DNA of 64,000 bases from Akkermansia sp. (GCA_017398765.1 JAFQEY010000001.1:31531-95530); one strand, 5' to 3'; positions 33,621-43,338 are shown, counted from the stretch's first letter. Translations and numbers: made by a program. Notes: generated from the sequence alone by a model not told the origin.

Positions 33621-34781
33621 TCAGAGAGAGAGTAAATGCCGGCAAATACGTTCACAGGCCTTGCCATCTCCGTACGGATTATGCGCCAGGCTCATGCGCT
33701 CATACGCCTCCTTATCATCCAACAAAGCGGAAACACTCTCTACAATGCAGCGTTCATCTGTGCCTACCAATTTAACAGTACCGGCATCTACTGCTTCCGG
33801 GCGTTCCGTGGTATCTCTCATCACCAATACCGGCTTGCCGAGACTGGGGGCTTCCTCCTGAATCCCGCCACTGTCCGTCAGAACAAGCGTTGACTTCTCC
33901 ATGACGCACACGAAGAGCAGATAATCCAGGGGGTTGATAAAGAATATATTTTCGTATATACCCAAATCACTCCCGAAAATTTCATGTATCGGTTTCCGGA
34001 CATTGGGATTCAAATGCATGGGGTAAATAAAATCCACTTCCGGATACTTACCTGCAAGTGTTTTTATTGCCCTGCAAATCGAAAGGAAACCCTCACCGAA
34101 ATTCTCTCGCCGATGCCCCGTAATGAGCACCATTTTCTTACCGTCAGATAAGCGGCTCAAATCATAACCGGCATCAGCTATCTGACTGACCAGACTTTGT
34201 GAAAGGGAGACATCTGAATGAATCTTGTTCAACACCCACTGCAAGGCATCTATTACCGTATTACCCGTAACAATGATATTACCCGAGCTGACATTTTCCT
34301 GCAGAAGGTTCAACTGACTACCCTCAGTCGGCGCATAGTGGAAAGAAGCCAAACGCCCCGTTAACTGGCGGTTCATCTCCTCCGGCCAAGGGCTGTATAT
34401 ATTGTGCGTCCTGAGTCCGGCTTCTACATGAGCAACGGGGATCTGCTGATAAAAAGCAGCTAAGGCCGCCATGGTGCTGGTAGCTGTATCACCGTGTACC
34501 AAAACCACATCCGGTTTACTCTCTCGCAATACATCACGCAAACCCAGTATCACCTTTGCAGAAACATCATATAAATCCTGACCGGATTTCATGATATTCA
34601 AATCATAATCAGGCGTAATCTCAAAAATCTGCATTACCTGATCCAGCATCTCACGATGCTGACCGGTAACACACACGAGGGGGCGTATCCCCTCCCCTTG
34701 CTGTTGAAGATACTTTACCAGCGGAGCCATCTTGATGGCCTCGGGGCGAGTCCCGAAAATGAGCATCACTTTCTTCATCAT
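33621..34781 (-). CDS. wecB: UDP-N-acetylglucosamine 2-epimerase (non-hydrolysing)
   Basis: Converts UDP-GlcNAc to UDP-ManNAc, a precursor for surface glycans. The 386-residue protein matches WecB/MnaA: FGTRPEAIKMAPLVKYL at the N-terminus, VHGDTATSTMAALAAFYQQIPVAHVEAGLRT, TGHRRENFGEGF, and LTDSGGIQEEAPSLGKPVLVMRDTTERPEAV near the end. The gene overlaps the upstream glycosyltransferase gene by 4 bp (34778-34781), so the two are translationally coupled. No ManNAc dehydrogenase (WecC) is in the window. Confidence 0.94.
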   Translation of the reverse strand: MMKKVMLIFGTRPEAIKMAPLVKYLQQQGEGIRPLVCVTGQHREMLDQVMQIFEITPDYDLNIMKSGQDLYDVSAKVILGLRDVLRESKPDVVLVHGDTATSTMAALAAFYQQIPVAHVEAGLRTHNIYSPWPEEMNRQLTGRLASFHYAPTEGSQLNLLQENVSSGNIIVTGNTVIDALQWVLNKIHSDVSLSQSLVSQIADAGYDLSRLSDGKKMVLITGHRRENFGEGFLSICRAIKTLAGKYPEVDFIYPMHLNPNVRKPIHEIFGSDLGIYENIFFINPLDYLLFVCVMEKSTLVLTDSGGIQEEAPSLGKPVLVMRDTTERPEAVDAGTVKLVGTDERCIVESVSALLDDKEAYERMSLAHNPYGDGKACERICRHLLSL

Positions 34782-35893
34782 TTCTTCCTGTAATTACGGT
34801 CAAAAATATTAATAACAGCCCTGTATGCAGCATGTGTTAAGCGTGCAGTCCAGTCCCAATCAAATTTACTGAATTGAGCAGATTCATCATCAGCAAGCCT
34901 GTTTCGTTCCCAAGCAGAGAGCACAGCTTTGCGAATGCTGGTCAAGGAGGCAGGATACAGATACTCTGCCATGATACCAAAGTATTCCTGGGTGCCGCCG
35001 TGAATGGGCACAACGGGACGTGCCCCGGCAGCTGCTGACTCCAACATGGCTATGCCGGGTGTCTCACAATCAGAGGTCAGCACCGAAACCCGCGCATGCT
35101 TGAGAATTGCCCAATACTTGGTATCAGAACTGGGAATATGTCCTAAAAAATGCATGTTCTCATCGGCTTCCTTTCGGCATTGGTCGTAGCACCCGGGAAC
35201 CATATCAAACCTCTGCCCCAAAAAGACAATGGGTATACCACTGCCTTTCATGGCCCGGATGAGATTGATTTGATTTTTTCGCGGAGCAAATATACCGGGG
35301 CAAACGATGTAGTCACCCTCCGGGACACAATCCGGACGCGCTAATTCTGCAAGATTGTCCGGGATTTGGATTGCGTTGGGAACAGGTACGCTGATGGCGT
35401 GTTTTCTCAGGCGGTGAACCTTCTGAAACACATCTCCCTCTGCCCAGGAATTCGGGAGAATTCCCAGGCACCAGGGAGCATAGTGTTTTATTTTCCAGCC
35501 AATAGCGCGGCGCAACAGATACTCAAAGCTCCGCAGGATAAAACGCTTTGTTGTCCCGTTCTTAACGCTGATATATTCCCGGAAAGCATTATTCCAGTAT
35601 ACAGTGGAAAGCAGGGACGGAAGCTCTGAGAGAGCGCGCCGAATTACTTTGCTATACAGGGTTTTTCTGATAGCAAACACATGTGCAACATCATAGCGGT
35701 CGGCAAGCTCTGACCAGAGGATTTTTTCATTGGCCTCCGTAACCAGGTGGTCAGAGGTCTGATAGTACAGGCAGTCCAATTCCACACCGGGAATCTTCCG
35801 GAGAGCCTGCACTGTCATCCTCATCTGAGTAGCATCGCCGGTTACACAGCTTTTCGAAGAGAACAATGCAGGAGCTATAGCTGCAACTCTCAT
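34778..35893 (-). CDS. Glycosyltransferase, GT4-like
   Basis: A 371-residue GT-B transferase. Evidence is the C-terminal half: YIVCPGIFAPRKNQINLIRAMKGSGIPIVFLG, then VSVLTSDCETPGIAMLESAAAGARPVVP, the donor-binding block of GT4-type enzymes, and GGTQEYFG. The N-terminal half is divergent (MRVAAIAPALFSSKSCVTGDATQM). It starts 14 bp after argG and overlaps wecB by 4 bp, so argG, this gene and wecB probably form one transcript. Its sugar specificity is unknown; a role in capsule, O-antigen or exopolysaccharide is inferred from wecB. Confidence 0.78.
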   Translation of the reverse strand: MRVAAIAPALFSSKSCVTGDATQMRMTVQALRKIPGVELDCLYYQTSDHLVTEANEKILWSELADRYDVAHVFAIRKTLYSKVIRRALSELPSLLSTVYWNNAFREYISVKNGTTKRFILRSFEYLLRRAIGWKIKHYAPWCLGILPNSWAEGDVFQKVHRLRKHAISVPVPNAIQIPDNLAELARPDCVPEGDYIVCPGIFAPRKNQINLIRAMKGSGIPIVFLGQRFDMVPGCYDQCRKEADENMHFLGHIPSSDTKYWAILKHARVSVLTSDCETPGIAMLESAAAGARPVVPIHGGTQEYFGIMAEYLYPASLTSIRKAVLSAWERNRLADDESAQFSKFDWDWTARLTHAAYRAVINIFDRNYRKK

Positions 35894-35907
35894 TCTACAC
35901 GCGTACT

Positions 35908-37191
35908 TTACTTGTTAACTCTGGCAAACTGCTTGAGGCGCAAACCATTGAGGTGAATGAAGCCGCTGGCATCATCCTGGTTGTAGTCCTCATCGGTATA
36001 ATCTGCTTCCATGGTGGCCATGGCATAGCTGTACAGGCTGTTCGGGCTGCGGCGTCCGGCGTACATCACATTACCCTTGTAGAGCTTGAGCCGCACCTCA
36101 CCATTGACTGTCTCCTGAGTCTTGGAAACCAGTGCCTGTATCGCCTCACGCTCAGGGGCAAACCAGAAGCCGTTATACACCATGGCGGCATAATCGGGGA
36201 TGAGAGAATCACGCACTTTCTGAGCCTCACGATCCATGGTGATTGTCTCAATATCCCGGTGAGCGGCCAGAAGGATGGTGCCGCCGGGGGTTTCATAGAT
36301 ACCGCGGCTCTTCATGCCAACGAAGCGGTTCTCGATGATATCCACACGACCGATACCGTGTTTGCCGCCGAGAGCATTGAGCACCAGCATGACACCCAGC
36401 GGATCCATCAGCGTGTAGCCGTCCTTCTCACCCTGAGCCGTTGCACCCACTTCCTTCATGATTTCAGCAAGACCTTCTGTCTGCAGACCGATGATGTTGC
36501 CCTTCTCAAACAGGCACTGCAGGTACTGCGGGGCATCCGGCGCATCCTCCGGGGCGGTGGAGAGCACGTACATGCCGCGGTCTTCCTCCTTGGTGGCATC
36601 ATACCACGTATCCTCCAGAATACCGGCCTCATAGGAGATGTGCAGCAGGTTGCGGTCCATGGAGTACGGCTTCTTCATGCTCTGGCGAATCGGGATACCG
36701 TGTTCCTCTGCATACTTAATCATCTCAGCACGTCCCGGGAACTGGTCACGCCACTCCTTCATGCGCCAGGGGGCAATCACCTTCAGCTGCGGTGCGAGAG
36801 CATTGATGGAGAGCTCAAAACGCACCTGGTCATTTCCCTTACCGGTAGCACCGTGGGCAATGGCATCAGCACCTTCAGCCAAGGCTACGTCCACCATGGC
36901 CTTGGAGATGCAGGGGCGAGCAATGGAGGTACCCAGCAGGTAGCGCCCCTCATAGACGGCATTTGCCTGAAACATCGGGAAAATATAGTTGGCGGCGAAA
37001 TCCGCCTTCAGGTCACCGATAATGCACTTGGAAGCACCCGTGGCGAGTGCTTTTTCAATCACGCCATCCAGCTCCTCTGCCTGACCGACATCTGCGCAGT
37101 AGGCGATAATTTCAGCATTATACTTCTCCTTGAGCCACACCAGAAGAACGGATGTGTCAAGGCCACCGGAGTATGCAAGTACAATCTTCAT
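35908..37191 (-). CDS. argG: Argininosuccinate synthase
   Basis: Joins citrulline and aspartate with ATP in arginine synthesis. A 427-residue protein with the PP-loop [21 protein letters not shown] at the N-terminus, [16 protein letters not shown], and the [10 protein letters not shown] and [24 protein letters not shown] blocks. A C-terminal helix extends the common 400-residue length slightly. A promoter with TATACT lies about 35 nt upstream of the ATG, and the leader contains a small hairpin. argH is not adjacent; two surface-glycan genes follow instead. Confidence 0.96.
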   Translation of the reverse strand: MKIVLAYSGGLDTSVLLVWLKEKYNAEIIAYCADVGQAEELDGVIEKALATGASKCIIGDLKADFAANYIFPMFQANAVYEGRYLLGTSIARPCISKAMVDVALAEGADAIAHGATGKGNDQVRFELSINALAPQLKVIAPWRMKEWRDQFPGRAEMIKYAEEHGIPIRQSMKKPYSMDRNLLHISYEAGILEDTWYDATKEEDRGMYVLSTAPEDAPDAPQYLQCLFEKGNIIGLQTEGLAEIMKEVGATAQGEKDGYTLMDPLGVMLVLNALGGKHGIGRVDIIENRFVGMKSRGIYETPGGTILLAAHRDIETITMDREAQKVRDSLIPDYAAMVYNGFWFAPEREAIQALVSKTQETVNGEVRLKLYKGNVMYAGRRSPNSLYSYAMATMEADYTDEDYNQDDASGFIHLNGLRLKQFARVNK

Positions 37192-37204
37192 GCTTTTTAT
37201 CTCG

Positions 37205-37255
37205 GGTTTTTCCCGTGTTCACGGGGAGTATACCCTGACTAACCTATATTGAAAA
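37205..37255 (-). promoter_or_regulatory. argG promoter and leader hairpin
   Basis: TATACT (37227-37232 region) is preceded 17 bp upstream by the weak hexamer TTTTCA. The 35-nt leader contains CCCGTG-AA-CACGGG followed by an A run. It could be only a structured leader; no known riboswitch is recognised. Confidence 0.35.
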
Positions 37256-37295
37256 GCAAAATCGGCAAAGTGACGCAAATAAATGCGCCGCAGCA

Positions 37296-37871
37296 TCAGC
37301 ACCGATAGCTGTTCTCAAGCGTTTCAAAAGCAATCTTTGTCGCTTTATCGCGAATATTTTCCATTGTCAGCGCGCCGTGATAATCTGCTCCGCTGATAAC
37401 GGATAGTTCATCCGCATCGGTATCAGGCATATCATCCTCACAAAGTTCCGGGAGCGACGGGTTATGCCCGGAGGGCTCAAACATGCCGGTGATGCATCCC
37501 ATCGCCAGCACTTCCTCAAAACTGCGGCAATCTTTCAGCAGATATTGCAGCACTTCTGCCTCGTGATACTGAGTCAGGCAATCATCATCGGCATCAATAT
37601 GCGCGGAAAGCTTTTGCTTCAGCTCGTCTATATCGTATGGCTCGGGTGAAGAAAAACGAATGGCATAGGACTGATACACTGTACCAAACAAACGTCTCAG
37701 GAAACCGGGAGATTTACCAATCGGCCTTACTTCCGCCACATGACATCCCTCCACCCCATACAAAACATAGTTGGGCAATTCCTCCGGGGACTCAACCATA
37801 TCCGCAGTACTCTCAATCAGGAAAGGAAAATCTTCCGACTCGTTGTGAATTTTGATAAAGGGGGCTTTCAT
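37296..37871 (-). CDS. Hypothetical cytoplasmic protein downstream of the kinase
   Basis: A 191-residue acidic protein with no signal peptide or membrane segment and no recognised domain. The N-terminus (MKAPFIKIHNESEDFPFLIEST) reads as beta structure and the middle as alpha-helical. It starts 31 bp after the Ser/Thr kinase gene on the same strand, so it is probably co-transcribed and could be a substrate or partner of that kinase, but this is inference from position only. Confidence 0.62.
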   Translation of the reverse strand: MKAPFIKIHNESEDFPFLIESTADMVESPEELPNYVLYGVEGCHVAEVRPIGKSPGFLRRLFGTVYQSYAIRFSSPEPYDIDELKQKLSAHIDADDDCLTQYHEAEVLQYLLKDCRSFEEVLAMGCITGMFEPSGHNPSLPELCEDDMPDTDADELSVISGADYHGALTMENIRDKATKIAFETLENSYRC

Positions 37872-37902
37872 CTGTAATCGCGGGGGTGAGAGGTGGGGGG
37901 AA

Positions 37903-39879
37903 TCAAAATCCCAGGCGTTGTTTCCAATCTCTCATAAGAATGGCAAATGGCTCTCGTGCTTCAGGCCACTTCCTGTACGGGTCAGATTCAAACGCCCGAG
38001 CGTAATCACCATGTAACAGACACATGAGACAAAACATCTCGTTAGATAACTGAACTTTTCCGATTTTAGCGGCAAGCTGCCTGACCTGCTCCGGAGAGGC
38101 ATCAGACTTGAATTCCGCCGGAAAACGGCGTCTCAGCATAGATAATGCCTCAATGGCAACGCGGCAGACCTCCTGCTGCACGCCGTGCTCCGCCAATTCC
38201 AGCGGGCTGAAGTGTGAGGTATCTATCCTGCGCAAAATTTCCAAAGCCGTGGCGGCCTTACCCTCCCGCATCAGGCCTCTCACATACTTACGGCTCTCCT
38301 GCACCATGACACGGGGCAAATTCCGGCGCTGATTCTGCACCGTTTCCAACAGGGACTGAGTCACGGGGGAAGCGGGCAGACATTCTATGGCTGCATCCAA
38401 ACACAGCGTAGCTGCGCCACCGTTCCCCCGAGAGGTGTAATCCCGCGCAGCCATCATCAGCACAGCAGCGCGCAACGGCGGTGGCAACGAGACTGACACA
38501 TCTGCCGGAGCGAGGCTGTGGTATTCCAGAGCATTGGGAAGATTTTTACAAGCCGCTGCAATATTGCGGTCCACAGCACCTCCCTGTTCAGCGGCTTCAA
38601 TATGACTGCGGAAAACTCGCATCTCTTCCTGTGAAATAGGGAAAGAATCCTCAGCCAAAGCATGCATCAGATACGCAGCCAACCGCACCGCCGGTTCCGG
38701 AGCCTGCTCAGAGAGGGAGCGAAACGACCTTGACGCAACCTCTACATCACCGTCCTCCAGGAGCTCACATGCCCGTTGGAGAGCCTCCCTGCTCACCCAG
38801 GAAAACTCACTTGACACAGGCAAAGCATCATAGCGCGGCGGAGGGGAACTCAGCAGGGCGGTCACCAACATAGCAGCCCCCCCCAGCAGCAGCACACCAG
38901 CCACCCCCAGTGTGCGGAAAAATCGCCGTCTGCGGCGTTTTTTCATCTCCTCTGCAACAGCCCCCACACTGGCTTGCACCTCATCTATCTCATCCAGCAA
39001 TTCGCCATAGTCCGCAGGGCGATTCGCTGGTGCAAAAGCCGTCATGTGGTCAATGATATCACAGAGTCCCTCACCCAGTTGCGGGTAAAGCTCAGCCAGA
39101 GGCTTCATCTCCCGTTTCAGCTTCAACAAGGAATCCAGAGCCTGCACAGGTTCGGTAAAATTAGTGATACCGGTCAGCATGCTGCGCAGGGTCATGCCAA
39201 GAGCATAGATATCTGTCCGGGCATCCTCCGGATTGCCCATCAGCGTTTCCGGCGGAACAAAAAAAGGAGTCGCCCAGATGATTTCTTCCCGCTGAGCATC
39301 CGGTCTATCCTCCAACGAAAGCCCGAAATCCAGCACTTTTGCCCGCCCCTCCGGCGTGATAATGATATTGCCGGGTTTCATATCACGGTGCAGCACTCCG
39401 GCAGCAGCGGCCGCCTGCAATCCGGCAGCCACCTGCCGCACCACATCCAGCGCCTCATCCGGCATCAGGCACTTATGCTCTGCCAGCAGCTGTTCCAGAT
39501 TCCGACCCTCCACCTTCTCCATGGCAATGTAAAATTGCCCTCTCGCCCAACCGGCGGAATACACAGATACGACATTCTCATGCCGCACCCGAGCCATCAT
39601 AGCACACTCACTCTCAAAACGGGCAATGCGTTCCGGCTTATCGCGGTAAATATCATTGAGCACCTTGATGGCCAGCTCCCGCCCCAACACCAAATCCCGC
39701 GCGTTGAACACCACGCTCATGCCGCCCACGCCCAGTATTCCATCAATCCGGAAATTGGCAAGCTCCGTGTGCACACGGCTTACCTCTCCGCAAATGGGGC
39801 AAGGCAGCTCAGCATAGAAGCCGAGGGTCGACACATCCATCACCGTGCCGCAGGAAGAGCATGTGCAAACATCGGACAT
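37903..39879 (-). CDS. Membrane Ser/Thr protein kinase with N-terminal zinc ribbon
   Basis: A 658-residue Hanks-type kinase. Residues 1-35 hold two CxxC pairs (CSSCG and CPICG) that form a zinc-ribbon-like knuckle. The kinase domain follows: GVGGMSVVF glycine loop, AIKVL with the catalytic Lys, HRDMKPGN catalytic loop, DFGLS metal site, and an APE-like PPETL. Near residue 320 there is a very basic stretch (KKRRRRR) and then a single membrane helix (about 326-347). The remaining 300 residues are helical and repeat-like (TPR-type) and would lie outside the cytoplasm. Such kinases are abundant in the PVC group. The hypothetical 37296-37871 gene follows it. Confidence 0.88.
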   Translation of the reverse strand: MSDVCTCSSCGTVMDVSTLGFYAELPCPICGEVSRVHTELANFRIDGILGVGGMSVVFNARDLVLGRELAIKVLNDIYRDKPERIARFESECAMMARVRHENVVSVYSAGWARGQFYIAMEKVEGRNLEQLLAEHKCLMPDEALDVVRQVAAGLQAAAAAGVLHRDMKPGNIIITPEGRAKVLDFGLSLEDRPDAQREEIIWATPFFVPPETLMGNPEDARTDIYALGMTLRSMLTGITNFTEPVQALDSLLKLKREMKPLAELYPQLGEGLCDIIDHMTAFAPANRPADYGELLDEIDEVQASVGAVAEEMKKRRRRRFFRTLGVAGVLLLGGAAMLVTALLSSPPPRYDALPVSSEFSWVSREALQRACELLEDGDVEVASRSFRSLSEQAPEPAVRLAAYLMHALAEDSFPISQEEMRVFRSHIEAAEQGGAVDRNIAAACKNLPNALEYHSLAPADVSVSLPPPLRAAVLMMAARDYTSRGNGGAATLCLDAAIECLPASPVTQSLLETVQNQRRNLPRVMVQESRKYVRGLMREGKAATALEILRRIDTSHFSPLELAEHGVQQEVCRVAIEALSMLRRRFPAEFKSDASPEQVRQLAAKIGKVQLSNEMFCLMCLLHGDYARAFESDPYRKWPEAREPFAILMRDWKQRLGF

Positions 39880-39965
39880 AGGGTAGAACGAAACGGCTTA
39901 CCATGCGCACAACCGGGGGGAAGAATCCCCTCCCCCCGGCTGTGGAAAACTGCATTCAGGCAGCA

Positions 39966-41363
39966 TCAGGCCAGCTTGGGCAGAGAGGCTGCGGCAACAG
40001 CCTGACCATGGCGCTTGGTCTTTTCATCCGGCACGCAGAGGGTGATGGAGAGCTCCGGGAACTCGCCTTTAAGCACCTCATTTGCCTTGTCGATGATAAT
40101 TTGACCACCCTCACCCGTGGCAACACGCCCCAGGAACAGAAGGTTGCGCAGTGCGTAGTACTTGGAGAAGTAGGCAATGGTGTAGCCAAACTCTACGCCG
40201 ATAGTCTCATAAATCTTACGGGCGCGGTCATCGCCCTCCAGCATGGCAGCCTGCACCTTCTTGAGCTGCTCCGGATAAGGCATGCTGCCGAAAGCGAAAC
40301 CGGCACGGGGAGCCAGGCGCGCCACAGCCTGCTGGGAGAAGTACATGGCACCCACGCCCTTGTCCTTGGACCATTCATCCACACCGCCGTCCTCCTGATA
40401 ATCCACAGGCACGAAGGCCAGCTCATTGAGCCAGGGCATGATGTGCCCCTCAGGATCCACATAACCGGCAGCCAGAGAAGTTCCCATGGCGATACCCAGC
40501 ACGGCATCATCATTCATGCCCATGGCACCGGCCAGAGCCGTCACTTCACCGTCATTTACCACCTCAAAGGGAACTTCCTTGCCCATGCGCTCGCTCCAGC
40601 GGTTCTTGAGCGTGCCGAACATGCCGCGAATGACATTTCGGAAATCCTCCGGGGAGATACCGCGGAAGAGAGACCCCACGCGGGGCTCGCTGTTCACATA
40701 GACACCTGCAGCGGAACCGCCGATGGCATCCACCTGCGGCAGATGCGCAGCAGCACGCAGCAGAGAATCATCCACACCCTCAAGCTGGTACATGGGGTCA
40801 GTCTGGTGGTAGGGATCCCACACCACCTCTTCAGAGTACACCACCTCACCGTTCACCACGGCAGCACACTTGCGGTCGGAACCACCCAGGTCGAAACCGA
40901 TTCGGTAGCCATCCAGATTACGCCCCAGAGACACGGAAGTAGAATTCTCAGCGGGCAAATCAGCGGCGGAAGCCACCTTCTTCACCTCAATAGGCTGGTC
41001 ATATATCTTCTTACCAATGAAGTCCCAGTCGAACTCACGGGCACCACCCGCACAATAAGTAGCAGCCAGCATGTCAGCAATCTTGTCATCGCCTGCCACC
41101 AGAATGGTGCAGCCACCCTTCATCCAGAGCAGGAACTTGACGATACGCTCAATGTAGAGATTATTCAGTGCCACATTCTCGCCCTCCTGGGGGAGAATCT
41201 TTCCGCTCCAGCGGAAGCAGGTTCCGTCCAGGCGAACCAGAGCCAAATCCACGGTATGAGAACCGGGTGTGGCAGCTACTTTCTCTTCAAAAGCCTTGTT
41301 CCAAAGCACCGGAGCAATGAAGCCCGGGTCGAGCACGGGGGTGAATTTCGGTTGAATGTTCAT
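39966..41363 (-). CDS. ROK-like sugar kinase or regulator fold protein
   Basis: A 465-residue actin-fold protein. The phosphate-1 motif appears only at about residue 152 (YRIGFDLGGSDRKCAAVVNGEVVYSEE), the position of the N-terminal ROK motif, so about 150 extra residues precede it. Further ROK-like parts are VDAIGGSAAGVYVN, VNDGEVTALAGAMG and VLGIAMGTSLAAGYVD. The usual ROK zinc motif is not evident. It may phosphorylate a hexose or a related sugar, but the large N-terminal domain and missing zinc site make the substrate unclear. Its promoter (TTGTCA-17-TATAAG) gives a leader of about 7 nt. Confidence 0.7.
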   Translation of the reverse strand: MNIQPKFTPVLDPGFIAPVLWNKAFEEKVAATPGSHTVDLALVRLDGTCFRWSGKILPQEGENVALNNLYIERIVKFLLWMKGGCTILVAGDDKIADMLAATYCAGGAREFDWDFIGKKIYDQPIEVKKVASAADLPAENSTSVSLGRNLDGYRIGFDLGGSDRKCAAVVNGEVVYSEEVVWDPYHQTDPMYQLEGVDDSLLRAAAHLPQVDAIGGSAAGVYVNSEPRVGSLFRGISPEDFRNVIRGMFGTLKNRWSERMGKEVPFEVVNDGEVTALAGAMGMNDDAVLGIAMGTSLAAGYVDPEGHIMPWLNELAFVPVDYQEDGGVDEWSKDKGVGAMYFSQQAVARLAPRAGFAFGSMPYPEQLKKVQAAMLEGDDRARKIYETIGVEFGYTIAYFSKYYALRNLLFLGRVATGEGGQIIIDKANEVLKGEFPELSITLCVPDEKTKRHGQAVAAASLPKLA

Positions 41364-41377
41364 AACGTACGCAGCCC

Positions 41378-41406
41378 CTTATAACACGTTATCAGCCGGA
41401 TGACAA
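41378..41406 (-). promoter_or_regulatory. Near-leaderless promoter of the ROK-like gene
   Basis: TTGTCA (41401-41406), 17 bp, TATAAG (41378-41383), then 14 nt to the ATG at 41363. Confidence 0.65.
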
Positions 41407-41515
41407 GTTAAAAATCCCGTTCAATCACACAGAGTTGCGGAAAAGATAGGTCTAAATCGGTCTGTGACGCGTAAAGCACTTGCAAGCCCGCGCGTTTTGG
41501 TGTTTCATAAGAGCA

Positions 41516-42715
41516 ATGAAAAATCTGCATACCGGGAAAAGACGCATGGGTGCCATGGCACTCTGTCTGCTGCTCTCCCTGATACTGCACCTGATTTTTC
41601 TCCTGCTGATGACACTGAGCAACGGGCGGCAGCTCCGCCCCCCTGCTCCGGCAGCTCCGCAGCAGCGGCAGCGTCTTATCCGCGTGCAGCGCAGCACCCC
41701 CACCGCTCCGGCACAAAAACAGCAAGAACAGCAGCGCAAACCCTTTGCCAAAACCTCGGCAGACACACCGCAGGCTCTCCCGGAGCAGCCGGACTATGAA
41801 GGCAGCCGCAACACCCGTGCCGCAAGTGCTCCGGATTCCACGCATCTCCTCTCCGACAAACACGCCCCGGCTCAGACCGGTGAGAAAAAAGACGAGCTTG
41901 TCACTTTCGAACAGGACCGACAGGACGGCGACCTGAACCACGAGGGGAAGAAGCCGCTGCAACCTCCTGCCCCCCCGCAGCCCCTCCTGCCGGACATGGA
42001 GTCAACCGCACAGCCACAGAATACTGAACCACCTGCTACGGGGCGGGAAGATGCGGAGAGCAACACCCCTCAGCCCGACGCAACAGACCGGGAAACCCGA
42101 CCGGCTCCGGTCACGCCTGCAGCAAAACAGCACCACCCGGAGCCGGAGGGCGAGCTTCTGCTCCGCAAAGATGAACAGAAAGAAGAGACGCCCGCTGCCG
42201 AAACTCCCGCAACAACCACAGCACAAGGCACCGCCACCGGCACCGGTCACGCCAGCACCCCGCCGAAAAACAGACGAAAAAGCCGCCCCATTTTCTATGA
42301 CCCCAGCCTGGCAAACCCGCAACCGGACACTGTAGGTTTCCGCACCCGGGAGCGCCGCTCGCGCAGCACCGGCCGCTTCATCATGGGACGCGGAGCCGCG
42401 CTCAACGTCACCGCTACCCCGCTGGGACGATATGAGAGCGAAATTTACCGCCGCATCGCCTACCACTGGTATCAGGCATGCGCTGAACACCGCGGCGACA
42501 TCATCCCCGGCAGCATTACCATCAGCCTGCGAATCAACAAACGCGGGCACCTGGAAAACATGGATTTAGTGCGCCGCCACGGTGCAGGCGTCATTCAACA
42601 ATCTTTCACCTTCCGCGCCATCCGCCGCGCCTCCCTGCCCCCCATGCCCAATGCCGTGCGGCAGGAAATCGTGGGCGAGCTGCTGGAACTCATCTTCACG
42701 TTCAATTTCGATTAA
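41516..42715 (+). CDS. TonB/TolA-like energy transducer with long Pro/Gln/Glu linker
   Basis: A 399-residue protein with one N-terminal membrane helix (ALCLLLSLILHLIFLLLMTL), a periplasmic linker of about 240 residues rich in Pro, Gln, Glu and Thr, and a C-terminal TonB-type domain (YESEIYRRIAYHWYQACAEH, ITISLRINKRGHLENMDLVRRHG, ASLPPMPNAVRQEI). With the ExbB and ExbD genes directly downstream it should form a proton-driven complex that powers outer-membrane transport or, as TolA, keeps the envelope together. Start 41516 (MKNLHTGKRR) is preceded by AAGAG; the frame opens at 41480. The assignment to TonB or TolA is open. Confidence 0.83.
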   Translation: MKNLHTGKRRMGAMALCLLLSLILHLIFLLLMTLSNGRQLRPPAPAAPQQRQRLIRVQRSTPTAPAQKQQEQQRKPFAKTSADTPQALPEQPDYEGSRNTRAASAPDSTHLLSDKHAPAQTGEKKDELVTFEQDRQDGDLNHEGKKPLQPPAPPQPLLPDMESTAQPQNTEPPATGREDAESNTPQPDATDRETRPAPVTPAAKQHHPEPEGELLLRKDEQKEETPAAETPATTTAQGTATGTGHASTPPKNRRKSRPIFYDPSLANPQPDTVGFRTRERRSRSTGRFIMGRGAALNVTATPLGRYESEIYRRIAYHWYQACAEHRGDIIPGSITISLRINKRGHLENMDLVRRHGAGVIQQSFTFRAIRRASLPPMPNAVRQEIVGELLELIFTFNFD

Positions 42716-42741
42716 CAACCACCAACCCCACGCCACACACC

Positions 42742-43338
42742 ATGCCAGAAACCATCCGCCAATTCCTCGATGCCTGCCAACCCTTCGGCTACCCGTTACT
42801 GACCTGCTCTGTCCTGCTGATAGCCGTCATCCTCTACCACCTCATCTTCGTGGGCAGAAGCTGGCACCGCACCCTCTCTCAAATCGACTTTGCCTTGCAG
42901 CACCCCGCCGATGCAGAAAAAGCACTGCGCGAATACAGCCTGCAGCACCATGATGCACTCACAGAGGTCATCCTGAGCATCCTTAACGCCCCCACTCAGA
43001 GTGCCACCGAAAAACTCACAGAGGCTCGCCTGGCACACGCCATTGACAGCGGGCGCAGCGGGCTCGCCCTCATCAGCATTATCACCAACATCTCCCCCAT
43101 GCTCGGCATCCTCGGCACAGCGTGGGGGCTAGTGGACATCTTCGGGGTCTTTGGCGCAGCAGATGCACAGGCAGGTATCGCCATTGGTATCTCCAAAGCT
43201 CTCTACACCACCATCTTCGGTCTTGCCATCGCCGTTCCCGGAATCATCGCCGGCACCTGCTTTGAGCGCAGATTGGAAAACCGCGCCGCCCGCATCAACG
43301 AAAGCTTCACCACCCTGCTCAACAGCCTCCGGGCATAA
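42742..43338 (+). CDS. exbB: MotA/TolQ/ExbB proton channel subunit
   Basis: A 198-residue inner-membrane protein with three helices (about residues 17-37, 108-135 and 148-172). The diagnostic block is SGLALISIITNISPMLGILGTAWGLVDIFGVFGAADAQAGIAIGISKALYTTIFGLAIAVPG, which forms the proton pore with ExbD/TolR. It lies 26 bp after the TonB-like gene and 5 bp before exbD. It could equally be named tolQ. Confidence 0.9.
   Translation: MPETIRQFLDACQPFGYPLLTCSVLLIAVILYHLIFVGRSWHRTLSQIDFALQHPADAEKALREYSLQHHDALTEVILSILNAPTQSATEKLTEARLAHAIDSGRSGLALISIITNISPMLGILGTAWGLVDIFGVFGAADAQAGIAIGISKALYTTIFGLAIAVPGIIAGTCFERRLENRAARINESFTTLLNSLRA

Noticed and set aside
35953..37242. 429-codon plus-strand frame opposite argG
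   Set aside because: Shadow of argG with no recognisable protein features.
41408..41962. 184-codon minus-strand frame before the TonB-like gene
   Set aside because: Most of it lies opposite the TonB-like gene, and its Cys/Arg-rich translation has no features. The plus-strand frame has a membrane helix and an operon context.
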